From: JADHUC01 sp964617665
GTDB taxonomy: Bacteria; Planctomycetota; Planctomycetia; Pirellulales; Pirellulaceae
Assembly: GCA_964617665.1 (NCBI GenBank)
Contig: CAZUAH010000126.1
Coordinates: forward strand, 1-29,336
Length of the DNA: 29,336 nt
Direction of reading: 5' to 3'
The position numbers and the translations under genes are program-made. Shown here one piece after another: positions 7,228-15,625 of the stretch. Below the pieces are notes generated by a model. That model was not told the DNA's origin. It saw only the letters and a list, made by a program, of their open reading frames with translations, and made no database searches. Positions within the stretch are counted from its first letter, which is position 1; each line of letters opens with the position of its first letter.

Positions 7228-8465
7228 GGAACTCTAGTCAGCAAGCCGGTCGGATGGTCGCGCTTTCGTTCTTGATCGGACTCGGAAGCTGTATGCTTCT
7301 TGGCAAGGCTATTGCGCAGGAAGCCCCATTCGCTTCGTTCGACGTGATCGAACCAGCCGACGATCCATCGCCCAAAGCACCGGCAGAAACACCCCGCCCG
7401 AAAACTGCCGAGCAAGAAGCCCCGCGTGGCGAAGGCGACGAGCCGATGCTCTCGTTCAATTTCCGTTTTGCGCCGTGGGAAGAAGTTCTGAAGATGTTCG
7501 CCGAGGTGGCGGGTTTGACGTTGGATTTGACCGAGGTTCCCATCGGCACATTCAACTATTACGATGCTGGGCGATACACGCCTCGTGAGGCGCTCGACAT
7601 CCTGAACGGCTACTTGCTGCAGCGAGGTTTTGCCTTGGTGCGGCGCGACAAGTTTCTCGTCTGTCTGAACACAAAGAAGGGAATCCCACCGAACCTGATT
7701 CCGCTGGTGACGGTCGAGCAATTGCCTGAGCGCGGCAAGAATGAACTCCTGAGCGTCATTTTCTCTCTGGAGAATGCAGATGGGGGCCAAGTGGCAAATG
7801 GGGTGCAGGAACTTCTGGGTCCCCAGACGAAAGTCGCCGTTCTGAGAGCAACAAACTCGCTGGTAGTCACCGACATCGGCGGCAATTTGCGGCTAATCGA
7901 TCAATTGCTGAAGCGAGGTGCGTTTCAGCGTGTGGCCGAGGATTCAAGCGAGTCCGCATTTCAAGCCTTTACGCTGCAGCACGTTCGCGCATCCGAAGTG
8001 GAGGAGGTTGTCCGCAAGTTTTTCGGGCTGCCCTCCTCAGAAAGAGCAGCCGACGCTGCGGGTGGGCAAGCCGTCTCCAGTGCGGGGCAACCGGCCAACG
8101 GCCTGCGAATGACGACGGATTCGCGCACGAATCGGCTCTTCGTTACGGCTCCTCAGTCACAGATGGCTGTGATCCAGCAGATCGTCGAAGCTGTTGACGT
8201 CGAGGAGGAAGCTTCCCAGCAGTCAACGCATCCGCGCGGTGGCGTCTCGACGGTGCGCATCGTTCCGGCAAGGAGCGGAGACGTGATCATTATTGGCCGC
8301 ACGTTGGAGTCGTTGTCCCCTAGAATCAAGGTCAGCACGACGCCGAGCCAGCGTACTGAGTCGTCCGAGGTTGTGTCCCCCAATGTCAAGCCGTCAGGCG
8401 AGGCGGACGACAGCCGACCTGCAACACCGCCATCGCCGCCAAAGTCCGACGGTCGCGACGGATAG
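7224..8465 (+). CDS. Stand-alone secretin N0/N1-domain protein (no channel domain)
   Basis: The protein is 413 aa. The GTG start overlaps the upstream stop and has AGGAAGG about 4 bases before it; ATG 7254 is an alternative with a poorer RBS. A signal peptide ends near AIAQ (residue 31). Residues about 73-150 form an N0/STN-like domain (FAPWEEVLKMFAEVAG, VPIGTF, EALDILN, FLVCLN). Residues about 160-232 and 245-326 are two N1-type ring-building repeats, the second ending in TNRLFVTAP. The C-terminus is Pro/Ser-rich and there is no secretin beta-barrel. The N0 region aligns well with that of the long secretin at 18494-22201. I infer a periplasmic partner of the secretin, perhaps an additional ring or adaptor to the inner-membrane platform. 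Confidence 0.8.
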   Translation: MRNSSQQAGRMVALSFLIGLGSCMLLGKAIAQEAPFASFDVIEPADDPSPKAPAETPRPKTAEQEAPRGEGDEPMLSFNFRFAPWEEVLKMFAEVAGLTLDLTEVPIGTFNYYDAGRYTPREALDILNGYLLQRGFALVRRDKFLVCLNTKKGIPPNLIPLVTVEQLPERGKNELLSVIFSLENADGGQVANGVQELLGPQTKVAVLRATNSLVVTDIGGNLRLIDQLLKRGAFQRVAEDSSESAFQAFTLQHVRASEVEEVVRKFFGLPSSERAADAAGGQAVSSAGQPANGLRMTTDSRTNRLFVTAPQSQMAVIQQIVEAVDVEEEASQQSTHPRGGVSTVRIVPARSGDVIIIGRTLESLSPRIKVSTTPSQRTESSEVVSPNVKPSGEADDSRPATPPSPPKSDGRDG

Positions 8466-8484
8466 TGTAGAAGTCCGGTCCAAG

Positions 8485-10170
8485 ATGCGAATCGACGAGA
8501 TTCTTCTCAAACGAGGCTTGGTTGACCAGGAGCAGTTGGTCCTTGCGCAGGCGAAATCGCAGGGTCAGCGGATCGATCGCGCGCTGGTCGATCTGGGCCT
8601 TGTGCTCGAAGAAGATCTTCTGCCCGCGCTCGCCGACGAACTCGGAATGCAGTATGTCGATCTGCGGGACGTCCCTATAGATCGTGACGTACTGGCCGAA
8701 TTCCCGACAGCCGCTGTGTTTCGGCACACACTTCTGCCTCTAGAACGCCGCCAGGGACGGGTGATCGTGGCGACCAGCGATCCTTTCGGTCTGGATGGGC
8801 TTGACGAATTGGGCTCGCTCAGCGGTCATCAGTTGGAGGCCGTGCTGGCACGACACGACGACATCGTTCAACGGATCAAGGAGAACTTGGGGGTAAGCGG
8901 CGATACCATCGATCAACTGGTCACCCAGACTCAAGTCGATGCTGGTGAAGAACCGCACACGGACTTCGCAGACGCGGACGAAGCGACCGAGCTTGCGCAG
9001 ACGGCCTCCGTCGTGCGTCTGGTCAACGAGTTGCTGATCGAAGCGCTCCAGCAAAACGCCAGCGACATCCACATCGAGCCTCAAGAACGTGGACTGACGA
9101 TTCGCTATCGCATCGACGGAATGCTGTGGGTTCAGCCCGTGCCTTCGGAAATCCGGCAGTTCTACGCCGCGATTGTGACACGACTGAAGATCATGGCGCG
9201 GCTCAATATCGCGGAAAAACGCCTGCCGCAGGACGGCCGCATCAAACTGCGCATCGCCGGTCGCGAAATCGACGTTCGCGTTTCGATCATTCCGTCGATC
9301 TACGGCGAGTGCATTGTGTTGCGTTTGCTTGACAAGACACGCATGGTGTTCGATCTAAACCGTCTTGGCATGCCCTCGGAACTGGCCGGGAAGTTCCGCC
9401 AACTGATCTCCATCCCGTATGGCATCGTTTTGGTCACTGGACCTACAGGGCACGGAAAAACAACAACTCTATACAGCGCGCTTCAAGAGATCAAAGACAC
9501 GGCGACCAAGATCATTACTGTTGAGGATCCCGTCGAATACCAAACGGACGGAATCACCCAGATCCAAGTCCACACAAGGATCGGATTGACCTTTGCGTCC
9601 GGACTGCGCAGCATCCTGCGTCATGATCCAGATGTGATTCTGATCGGCGAGATTCGCGATCGCGAAACGGCTGAAATCGCCATTCAATCAGCACTGACGG
9701 GGCATTTGGTTTTCAGCACCTTGCACAGCAACGATGCAGCCGGGGCCTTCACGCGACTGATCGACATGGGCATCGAGCCGTACCTGGTGGCCAGTAGTGT
9801 GGCCGGCGTCTTGGCCCAGCGACTTGTACGTGTGCTATGTCCCGAATGCAAACAGGAGTATTCTCCGCAACCGCAGGACATGCCGGAAGATTTCCCCCAG
9901 CCGCATCCTCCGAGTTTGTGGAGACCATTGGGCTGTCGCGACTGTCGGCAGACGGGATTCCAGGGGCGAACTGGGGTTTTCGAATTGCTGAGGGCGGACA
10001 TCGAGGCCCGCAGGTTGGTTGTTGAACGCGTTTCGTCGGCCCGAATTCGAGAGTACGCCATTGGGCATGGTCTCGCGACGTTACGCCAATGCGGATGGCA
10101 AAAGGCGACTGACGGTGTGACCAACGTTGACGAGGTCCTGCGGATCACCAAGGGAGATCTGATATACTGA
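8485..10170 (+). CDS. gspE: Type II secretion ATPase GspE
   Basis: The protein is 561 aa from ATG 8485, where the family N-terminus (MRIDEILLKRGLV) begins; the longer frame upstream overlaps the previous gene and is not conserved-looking. Residues 1-150 are the N-terminal MshEN/GspE-type domain. The ATPase core has Walker A GPTGHGKTT (319-327), Walker B VILIGEIRD (384-392) and a His-box region (TGHLVFSTLHSND). Two CxxC pairs (452/455 and 484/487) form the zinc motif typical of GspE/PilB. The hexamer powers pseudopilus assembly at the cytoplasmic face. The Walker A carries His where Ser is usual, outside the catalytic Lys-Thr. PilB is the main alternative, but the pseudopilin set and secretin downstream favour GspE. 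Confidence 0.95.
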   Translation: MRIDEILLKRGLVDQEQLVLAQAKSQGQRIDRALVDLGLVLEEDLLPALADELGMQYVDLRDVPIDRDVLAEFPTAAVFRHTLLPLERRQGRVIVATSDPFGLDGLDELGSLSGHQLEAVLARHDDIVQRIKENLGVSGDTIDQLVTQTQVDAGEEPHTDFADADEATELAQTASVVRLVNELLIEALQQNASDIHIEPQERGLTIRYRIDGMLWVQPVPSEIRQFYAAIVTRLKIMARLNIAEKRLPQDGRIKLRIAGREIDVRVSIIPSIYGECIVLRLLDKTRMVFDLNRLGMPSELAGKFRQLISIPYGIVLVTGPTGHGKTTTLYSALQEIKDTATKIITVEDPVEYQTDGITQIQVHTRIGLTFASGLRSILRHDPDVILIGEIRDRETAEIAIQSALTGHLVFSTLHSNDAAGAFTRLIDMGIEPYLVASSVAGVLAQRLVRVLCPECKQEYSPQPQDMPEDFPQPHPPSLWRPLGCRDCRQTGFQGRTGVFELLRADIEARRLVVERVSSARIREYAIGHGLATLRQCGWQKATDGVTNVDEVLRITKGDLIY

Positions 10171-10210
10171 TAGGTGGCGTAGCTACCACGGTGAATCTCA
10201 AGAAGAAATT

Positions 10211-10242
10211 GCATGGGCGTGCGGCCGTGTGCGGGGCCATGC
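10211..10242 (+). other. Hairpin in the gspE-gspF spacer
   Basis: GCATGG and CCATGC form perfect 6-bp arms around a GC-rich 20-base interior. It lies in the 97-base gap between gspE and gspF, one of the operon's longer gaps. It has no T-tract, so it is not an intrinsic terminator; it could be an mRNA processing or stability element, or chance. Confidence 0.25.
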
Positions 10243-10267
10243 CGTACCGTGTCGGAGAAACCCGATC

Positions 10268-11470
10268 ATGCCGGACTACGAGTTTGAAGCTCTGCAGTCT
10301 TCCGGCCAACAGATAACGGGCGTTCAATCAGGCGCCAGCGAGCAAGAGGTCTTGCTGTCGCTCACCTCGCAGGATCTCTACCCCGTTCGCATTCAGCCAG
10401 CCAAGCATCGCGGCGGCTGGAGAGGACGACGCGTCCGCAAACGCCACATCGCCGTGTTCTACTCTCAGCTATCCGATCTGCTCCGATCCGGAGTGCCACT
10501 CCTGCGTACGCTGGAATTGCTGCAGAGACGGACTTCGCAGCAGTCTTTGAAGGTGGTCATTCAAGATGTTCGGGACCGAGTAGCCGACGGTGCTCCCTTG
10601 GCAGAGGCGATGACCCATCACCCACGTGTCTTTGGCGAACTGGCCGTGAGTATGGTGCGGGCCGGCGAGGAAGGCAGCTTTCTGGAAGATGTGCTGAAGC
10701 GAATAGCCACCTTTTCCGATCGGCAGGAGCAACTAAAGAGCCAGGTTATCGGCGCGCTGGCGTATCCCGTGTTTCTCATGACCATGGGAACGATCATCGT
10801 AACGTCGATCATGGTATTTTTCGTCCCCAAGTTTGAACCCATCTTCGAGCGAATCAGCAGCCGCGGCGAACTGCCGTGGGCCACGAGCGCACTGATGAGT
10901 TTCAGTTCGTTTCTACACGATTACGGGCTTGTCCTGCTGGCATGTCTGGCCGTTGCCACCTTGGCTGCATTCCGTTACTTCAGAACCGATGACGGGCGAT
11001 TGCGATTCGATCGAGCGCGTTTGTCCGTCTTCGGGGCCGGCCCGATCTTGCAGGGTTTAGCCATTGCCCGTTTCTGCCGGATCCTCGGAACGCTCTTGCA
11101 CAATGGCGTGCCCATTTTACGCTCGCTCAGGATAGCAAAAGACGCAAGTGGTAGCCGCGTGCTGAGCAATACGATTGCGGCGGCGTCCGAGAACATCGCA
11201 TCAGGCAGGTCTCTGACCGAGCCGCTTAGGGCAAGCGGTCAGTTCCCGGAGGAAATCGTGGAAATGATCGCGGTCGGAGCCGACGCGAATAACCTGGAGC
11301 AGGTCTTGATCGACATTGCCGATGGTCTGGAGCGTGACACACAACGACGACTCGATCTGTATGTACGGCTGCTGGAACCGGCCATGCTGTTGGTCATTGC
11401 CGCCCTGATTCTATTCGTAGTCGTGGGCCTGTTGCTGCCGATCCTCAAGAGTTCCAGCATTCTCGTCTGA
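10268..11470 (+). CDS. gspF: Type II secretion inner-membrane platform protein GspF
   Basis: The protein is 400 aa from ATG 10268, preceded by GGAG at 10 nt; the family N-terminus MPDYEFEALQSSGQ begins here, as in GspF/PilC. Two homologous GspF domains lie at about residues 60-185 and 265-390. Membrane segments are near 161-187, 217-237 and 368-392. The repeated motifs F-Y-SQLSDLLRSGVPLLRTLELL and FCRILGTLLHNGVPILRSL are diagnostic. The length matches the family. It forms the rotor or platform on which GspE acts to extract pseudopilins. It sits directly between the ATPase and the pseudopilin genes, as in classical T2SS operons. Confidence 0.95.
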   Translation: MPDYEFEALQSSGQQITGVQSGASEQEVLLSLTSQDLYPVRIQPAKHRGGWRGRRVRKRHIAVFYSQLSDLLRSGVPLLRTLELLQRRTSQQSLKVVIQDVRDRVADGAPLAEAMTHHPRVFGELAVSMVRAGEEGSFLEDVLKRIATFSDRQEQLKSQVIGALAYPVFLMTMGTIIVTSIMVFFVPKFEPIFERISSRGELPWATSALMSFSSFLHDYGLVLLACLAVATLAAFRYFRTDDGRLRFDRARLSVFGAGPILQGLAIARFCRILGTLLHNGVPILRSLRIAKDASGSRVLSNTIAAASENIASGRSLTEPLRASGQFPEEIVEMIAVGADANNLEQVLIDIADGLERDTQRRLDLYVRLLEPAMLLVIAALILFVVVGLLLPILKSSSILV

Positions 11471-11486
11471 AGGGAGAAGCCCAAGG

Positions 11487-11933
11487 ATGTGCACGCGACG
11501 AATTCCACCAGTGGGATTCACGCTGATGGAAGTCTTGTTAGTGCTCGGCATCTTGCTAGTGCTGGCCGCCATCGTTGTGCCGAACTACCTCGCCTATCAA
11601 CGGGGAGGCATGATCGACGCGACACGATTGACCATCACGGGATTCGAAGGCGCCCTGAAGCTGTACGCCACCGAGCACGAGGGCGAGTACCCAGAGGGCA
11701 ACCGCGACGAGGTATTTCGATTGCTCCTCAATCCCAGCGATGGCGAATTACAGGCCAGCCCCTATCTGGAGAAGCTTCCTGTCGATGCTTGGGATCAACG
11801 GCTGTTCTACGAGTATCCCAACACGAAAATCTCGAATGCTCATAGACCCGCAGTCTGGTCTTCCGGTCCGAACCAGCGGAACGAAAACGGCGGGGGCGAC
11901 GACATAAACAATTGGGACACCGAAGCACAATGA
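11487..11933 (+). CDS. gspG: Major pseudopilin GspG
   Basis: The protein is 148 aa with GGGAG about 10 bases before the ATG. A short leader ends PVG, and cleavage gives F-T-L-M-E with Glu at +5, followed by a hydrophobic helix (VLLVLGILLVLAAIVVPNY). The C-terminal half has the GspG globular fold, with PVDAWDQRLFYEYP and a GPNQRNENGGGDDINNW stretch equivalent to the calcium-binding loop of known GspG proteins. It is the main subunit of the pseudopilus. The stop overlaps the next start (ATGA). Confidence 0.95.
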   Translation: MCTRRIPPVGFTLMEVLLVLGILLVLAAIVVPNYLAYQRGGMIDATRLTITGFEGALKLYATEHEGEYPEGNRDEVFRLLLNPSDGELQASPYLEKLPVDAWDQRLFYEYPNTKISNAHRPAVWSSGPNQRNENGGGDDINNWDTEAQ

Positions 11934-12565
11934 CGACGAACCGCGACGGCCGCAAGAATCGCTCGCATTTTCGGGCATTGGTTTGCGCTCGTTCCGGGTT
12001 CACCTTACTGGAGATGCTGTTGGTGTTGGCCATACTGGCAGCGGTAGCGGCAATGTCGTTTCCTGCGCTCGATCGCATGCAACGCTCGCACCGGTTGCAG
12101 CGTATGGCAAGTGAAATCCAGACGAAGCTGGCCGCTACTCGCTTGCACGCTATCGACGGCGGTATCGAGTACCAGTTTCGCATCGAACCAGGCGGTCGTC
12201 ATTTGCTGGCGATTCCTTTGCAGCGTGGCGCATTGAGTTTCGGTGCTGAGCACGAAGCCGACTCCGCCGTGACGGACCAGATGCGGGTATGGACCTATCA
12301 TGCAGAGCTTCCAGAGGGGTTGCGCTTCGTATCGGATGATCGTACGAGCGAACGGCTTGCGTTCGAGTCGTTGCGCGACCTCGCGAACGCGAGTGAGTTG
12401 GTCAACGTATCATGGGCTGCGCCGGTTGTGTTTACAACTAGCGGCTCCGCAACGCAGACTGCCTTTGGGGTTTGGGACAACGACGGCCAATTTGTAGAGG
12501 TAACGATTCGGGGTCTGACAGGTGCAGCAAGCGTCTCGTCGGTACAGCAGGAGGCTCGACGATGA
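11930..12565 (+). CDS. gspH: Minor pseudopilin GspH-like
   Basis: The protein is 211 aa. The ATG overlaps the gspG stop by 4 bases (ATGA). A 23-residue basic leader ends RSG, with mature F-T-L-L-E and a 20-residue hydrophobic helix. The remainder is a beta-rich globular domain consistent with GspH/FimT. Assignment as H rests on gene order and size as well as the N-terminus. It would sit in the tip complex with I, J and K. Translational coupling to both neighbours implies co-assembly in fixed ratio. Confidence 0.85.
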   Translation: MTTNRDGRKNRSHFRALVCARSGFTLLEMLLVLAILAAVAAMSFPALDRMQRSHRLQRMASEIQTKLAATRLHAIDGGIEYQFRIEPGGRHLLAIPLQRGALSFGAEHEADSAVTDQMRVWTYHAELPEGLRFVSDDRTSERLAFESLRDLANASELVNVSWAAPVVFTTSGSATQTAFGVWDNDGQFVEVTIRGLTGAASVSSVQQEARR

Positions 12566-13092
12566 ACCACGTTTGTCACATTGCGACCTCGTCCACCAAA
12601 CGGCGCTCGCCAAAACGTCGGCCGCGCAAAGGGCTGACTCTGTTCGAGGTACTTCTGGCTCTAGCCATCTTTCTCGTCTCGCTGGCGGCATTGGCGCACC
12701 TGATAACAAACGGCACACGGGCCGCCGTGCAGGGGCGTCTGCAGACCGAGGCGATTATTCGGTGCGAATCGAAGATGGCTGAAGTCGTTGCAGGAGCCGA
12801 AGCGATGGAGACGCTTTCCCGGGTAGCGTTTCCCGACGATCCGAAGTGGCTTTGGGACCTGAGTGTCGAACAAGGCCCATGGCCTGACCTCAGAATCGTG
12901 CAAGTTACCGTGTCTCACGTAGGAACAAATTCGCTCGGCAACACTTCCTACACGTTGCTACGTCACATACGCGATCCGCAATTGCTTGAGCAGGAAGAAG
13001 TCTATACGCCTGTAGAGATTACTCCGCTTCGAAGCGCCCCTCTGCCAGACAGCGGTCCAAGTCCCAGCGCGCCGGAGGACACGGACCGATGA
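12562..13092 (+). CDS. gspI: Minor pseudopilin GspI-like
   Basis: The protein is 176 aa from the ATG overlapping the gspH stop. A very basic leader (KRRSPKRRPRKG) precedes the cleavage site, and the mature protein begins L-T-L-F-E with Glu at +5; Leu rather than Phe at +1 is unusual but tolerated. The helix is LLALAIFLVSLAALAHLI. The small C-terminal domain matches GspI size. GspI nucleates the I-J-K tip in characterised systems. Position between H and J supports the name. Confidence 0.85.
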   Translation: MNHVCHIATSSTKRRSPKRRPRKGLTLFEVLLALAIFLVSLAALAHLITNGTRAAVQGRLQTEAIIRCESKMAEVVAGAEAMETLSRVAFPDDPKWLWDLSVEQGPWPDLRIVQVTVSHVGTNSLGNTSYTLLRHIRDPQLLEQEEVYTPVEITPLRSAPLPDSGPSPSAPEDTDR

Positions 13093-13937
13093 CGCCTGTC
13101 ACTCACTCTCACTCTGCGGCATCGCGTTGCGATCGCGCTCAGCGAATGCGCCGCGGGCATACCCTATTTGAGGTCCTTGTTGCATTGGGTTTGAGCCTCG
13201 CACTCTTGGCAGCGGTCTATTCTGCACTTGATTTGCATTGGAAGTACTCGGCCGCTGGACAGGAAGAAACCGAGCGGCTTCAACTGGTCCGGGCGCTCTT
13301 CCTGAAAATGGAGGGCGACGTACGAAGCATCATCTACCGCCGACCGCCGCAAGCCGTAGAACCGCAAGGCGGCGTCCCGGTCTCACAGAATCTTGATGCG
13401 AACACCGCCCAGACACCAGACCCGTACAGCGGCTATGGCATCGGGCTGATTGGTGACGCACATCGGTTGTTGCTGCAAGTGAGCGAGCCGGTAGAAGATC
13501 CGTACTCACCTTTGTCAGGACCAGCTATTGGGCAATCACGCGAGATCGGCAAACAAGTTCATCGCGTCCTTTGGTTCATATCACGCAATGACGGCGCGTC
13601 GCAGAATCAAACAGATCAATCGAAAGCGGCCAAAGGCCTGGCGCGACTCGCAGCAAACGAATTCGCTTTCGATCCGTTGGACAGACGAGAGAACCTGAAG
13701 GATCGCGTGACGCCGGGTGACGTTTTGGCCAAGGAAGTCCAAACGATCCGCTTTCGCTATTTCGATGGGAGTCAATGGCTGGACCAATGGGACAGCGTCG
13801 CTATGCGACGACTGCCGCGGGCGATCGAGATTGTCATTGGCTTCAGCGAGGCGGATTTCGCTTTGCGTGACTTCGACGAAAAGCAGCATTCAGGCAGTTA
13901 CCGTTTGGTCGTGGCGGTACCTGCGTACGAGACGTAG
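13089..13937 (+). CDS. gspJ: Minor pseudopilin GspJ-like
   Basis: The protein is 282 aa and its ATG overlaps the gspI stop. The leader ends RRG and the mature N-terminus is H-T-L-F-E, so +1 is His, unlike the usual Phe or Met. A hydrophobic helix (VLVALGLSLALLAAVYSAL) follows. The C-terminal domain has the GspJ pattern VQTIRFRYFDGSQWLDQWDS followed by PRAIEIVI. It is longer than many GspJ proteins because of a Pro/Gln-rich insertion near residues 80-130. It forms the tip complex with I and K. Confidence 0.9.
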   Translation: MTPVTHSHSAASRCDRAQRMRRGHTLFEVLVALGLSLALLAAVYSALDLHWKYSAAGQEETERLQLVRALFLKMEGDVRSIIYRRPPQAVEPQGGVPVSQNLDANTAQTPDPYSGYGIGLIGDAHRLLLQVSEPVEDPYSPLSGPAIGQSREIGKQVHRVLWFISRNDGASQNQTDQSKAAKGLARLAANEFAFDPLDRRENLKDRVTPGDVLAKEVQTIRFRYFDGSQWLDQWDSVAMRRLPRAIEIVIGFSEADFALRDFDEKQHSGSYRLVVAVPAYET

Positions 13938-13958
13938 TTGCGACAGAGACACAACTTT

Positions 13959-15548
13959 ATGACATCAGCATTGTCGCCAAAATCCGAATCGCGTCGATCG
14001 CGCGAGGGCCGCTATGCAGATGCCTCGATGCGACGTGGCTCGGTGTTGCTTGTCGTGCTGGTCATCATCGTGTTGCTTGCGCTGGGCGCCTACACCTTCT
14101 CGGAAACGATGATCTCGGAACGCCAAGCGACCGCAATGTATGGCCGCCAGGTTGAAACGCGCCTGTTTGCCGATTCCGGAGTCCAATATGTGGCGGCAAT
14201 GCTGGGCCAGAGGCAGTTGTTGTTGAACGAAAGCGTTGTGCACAATGCACACCGATTTCAAGACGTCTTAGTGAAGCAATCGGAACGACCGCGAGGTCGC
14301 GGGAGATTCAGTGTTGTTGTCCCGCTGGAAACCGATCCTCTGTTTCGCGAGGTTCGATTTGGCGTGATCGACGAATCCGGAAAGTTGAATGTGAATGCTC
14401 TGGGGAGACGCGTGCGTGAGGACCGTCTGAACGAGGAGGAGGCGCGTGCGATTCTGTTGGGATTGCCAAGAATGACTCCGGAAACGGCCGATGCAATACT
14501 CGATTGGCTAGACGCCGACGAAATGCCGCGCAAGAATGGAGCCGAGTCCGAGTATTACACGGGCCTCGAAACGCCGTACCGCGCGAAGAACGGCCCACTC
14601 GACACGCTGGACGAACTTGCTCTCGTGCGAGGTGTCTCGCAAGAATTGCTTTTTGGAGAAGACACGAATCGAAATGGTCTGCTCGATCCCAACGAAAACG
14701 ATGGCGATGCAAGCTTGCCCAATGACAATGCCGACGATTTGCTCGAACGTGGTTGGAGCGCGTATCTGACTATCGTCAGTCGCGAGGGCAATTTGCGCCG
14801 CGACGGCCGCCGAAAAATCAACGTTAATCAGCCGTCGCTCAACGGGCTATTCAACGAGGTTTCCGCCGAGTTTGGCGACGATATCGCCGCACTCGTTGTT
14901 GCCCATCGCCTCGGCGGCCGAGACACCCTGCCGGAAGGCAACGTCGATCCATCGGACAACACCGCGAACGCAGAGGCGGGCACCCGTAGAATACACTCGC
15001 TGTATGATCTGATTGGAGCTGAATTGTCAACAGAAGAGGCAGGGGCCGCTTTGGAGAGTCCTTGGACGACGGATCCCGATGATATGCGGGAATATTTGCC
15101 CATCGTGCTGGACGCGCTGACGACACACGCGGGACCGTACATCGAGGGTCGCATCAATATCAACGTCGCGTCTCGCGAGGTGCTGCTCACGGTTCCGGGG
15201 ATGACCGAGCCGCTGGTCGGTGTTATTCTGGGTTCCCAGTCGCGCCAAACTGCGGACGATTTGATCGTATCGGTTGACGCTTCGCGGTCCACAACCGCTT
15301 GGCTGTTGATCGAAGGGCATGTCGATCTGGCGAAAATGGGTCAACTTGCCCCATACATCACCGCAAGAGGCGACGTCTATCGGGCTCAGGTAATCGGCTA
15401 TTTCGATGCTGGAGAGACGGTCACGCGATTGGAGGCTGTAATTGACGCCACATATCAGTTTCCACGTGTCGTTTCCGTGCAGGATCTGACGGATCGGGGA
15501 GCAGGGTACTCACGTCAGCAGATCACGTCGGTCGCGAAGGGCATGTAA
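13959..15548 (+). CDS. gspK: Minor pseudopilin GspK with an EF-hand-like loop
   Basis: The protein is 529 aa from ATG 13959, 21 bases after gspJ; a TTG at 13938 is less likely. The leader ends MRRG and the mature start S-V-L-L-V lacks Glu+5, as is known for GspK. The periplasmic part has the GspK helical domain (LNVNALGRRV, AILDWLDADEMPR, GPLDTLDELALVRGV) and a later INVASREVLLTVPG segment. Residues 235-246 (DTNRNGLLDPNE) fit the EF-hand/dockerin calcium-loop consensus. It is large compared with enterobacterial GspK (about 320 aa). It caps the pseudopilus tip. Confidence 0.9.
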   Translation: MTSALSPKSESRRSREGRYADASMRRGSVLLVVLVIIVLLALGAYTFSETMISERQATAMYGRQVETRLFADSGVQYVAAMLGQRQLLLNESVVHNAHRFQDVLVKQSERPRGRGRFSVVVPLETDPLFREVRFGVIDESGKLNVNALGRRVREDRLNEEEARAILLGLPRMTPETADAILDWLDADEMPRKNGAESEYYTGLETPYRAKNGPLDTLDELALVRGVSQELLFGEDTNRNGLLDPNENDGDASLPNDNADDLLERGWSAYLTIVSREGNLRRDGRRKINVNQPSLNGLFNEVSAEFGDDIAALVVAHRLGGRDTLPEGNVDPSDNTANAEAGTRRIHSLYDLIGAELSTEEAGAALESPWTTDPDDMREYLPIVLDALTTHAGPYIEGRININVASREVLLTVPGMTEPLVGVILGSQSRQTADDLIVSVDASRSTTAWLLIEGHVDLAKMGQLAPYITARGDVYRAQVIGYFDAGETVTRLEAVIDATYQFPRVVSVQDLTDRGAGYSRQQITSVAKGM

Positions 15549-15625
15549 CAGGAGCCGGCAGTCTTGTGGCGCGTGTTGGCAGGTAACTGAGTCACTTTTC
15601 TTCCAGGTAAACCAAAGACTAAGAG

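Noticed and set aside
8293..8484. 64-codon N-terminal extension of GspE
   Set aside because: It overlaps the upstream gene in another frame and precedes the recognisable family N-terminus; ATG 8485 is preferred.
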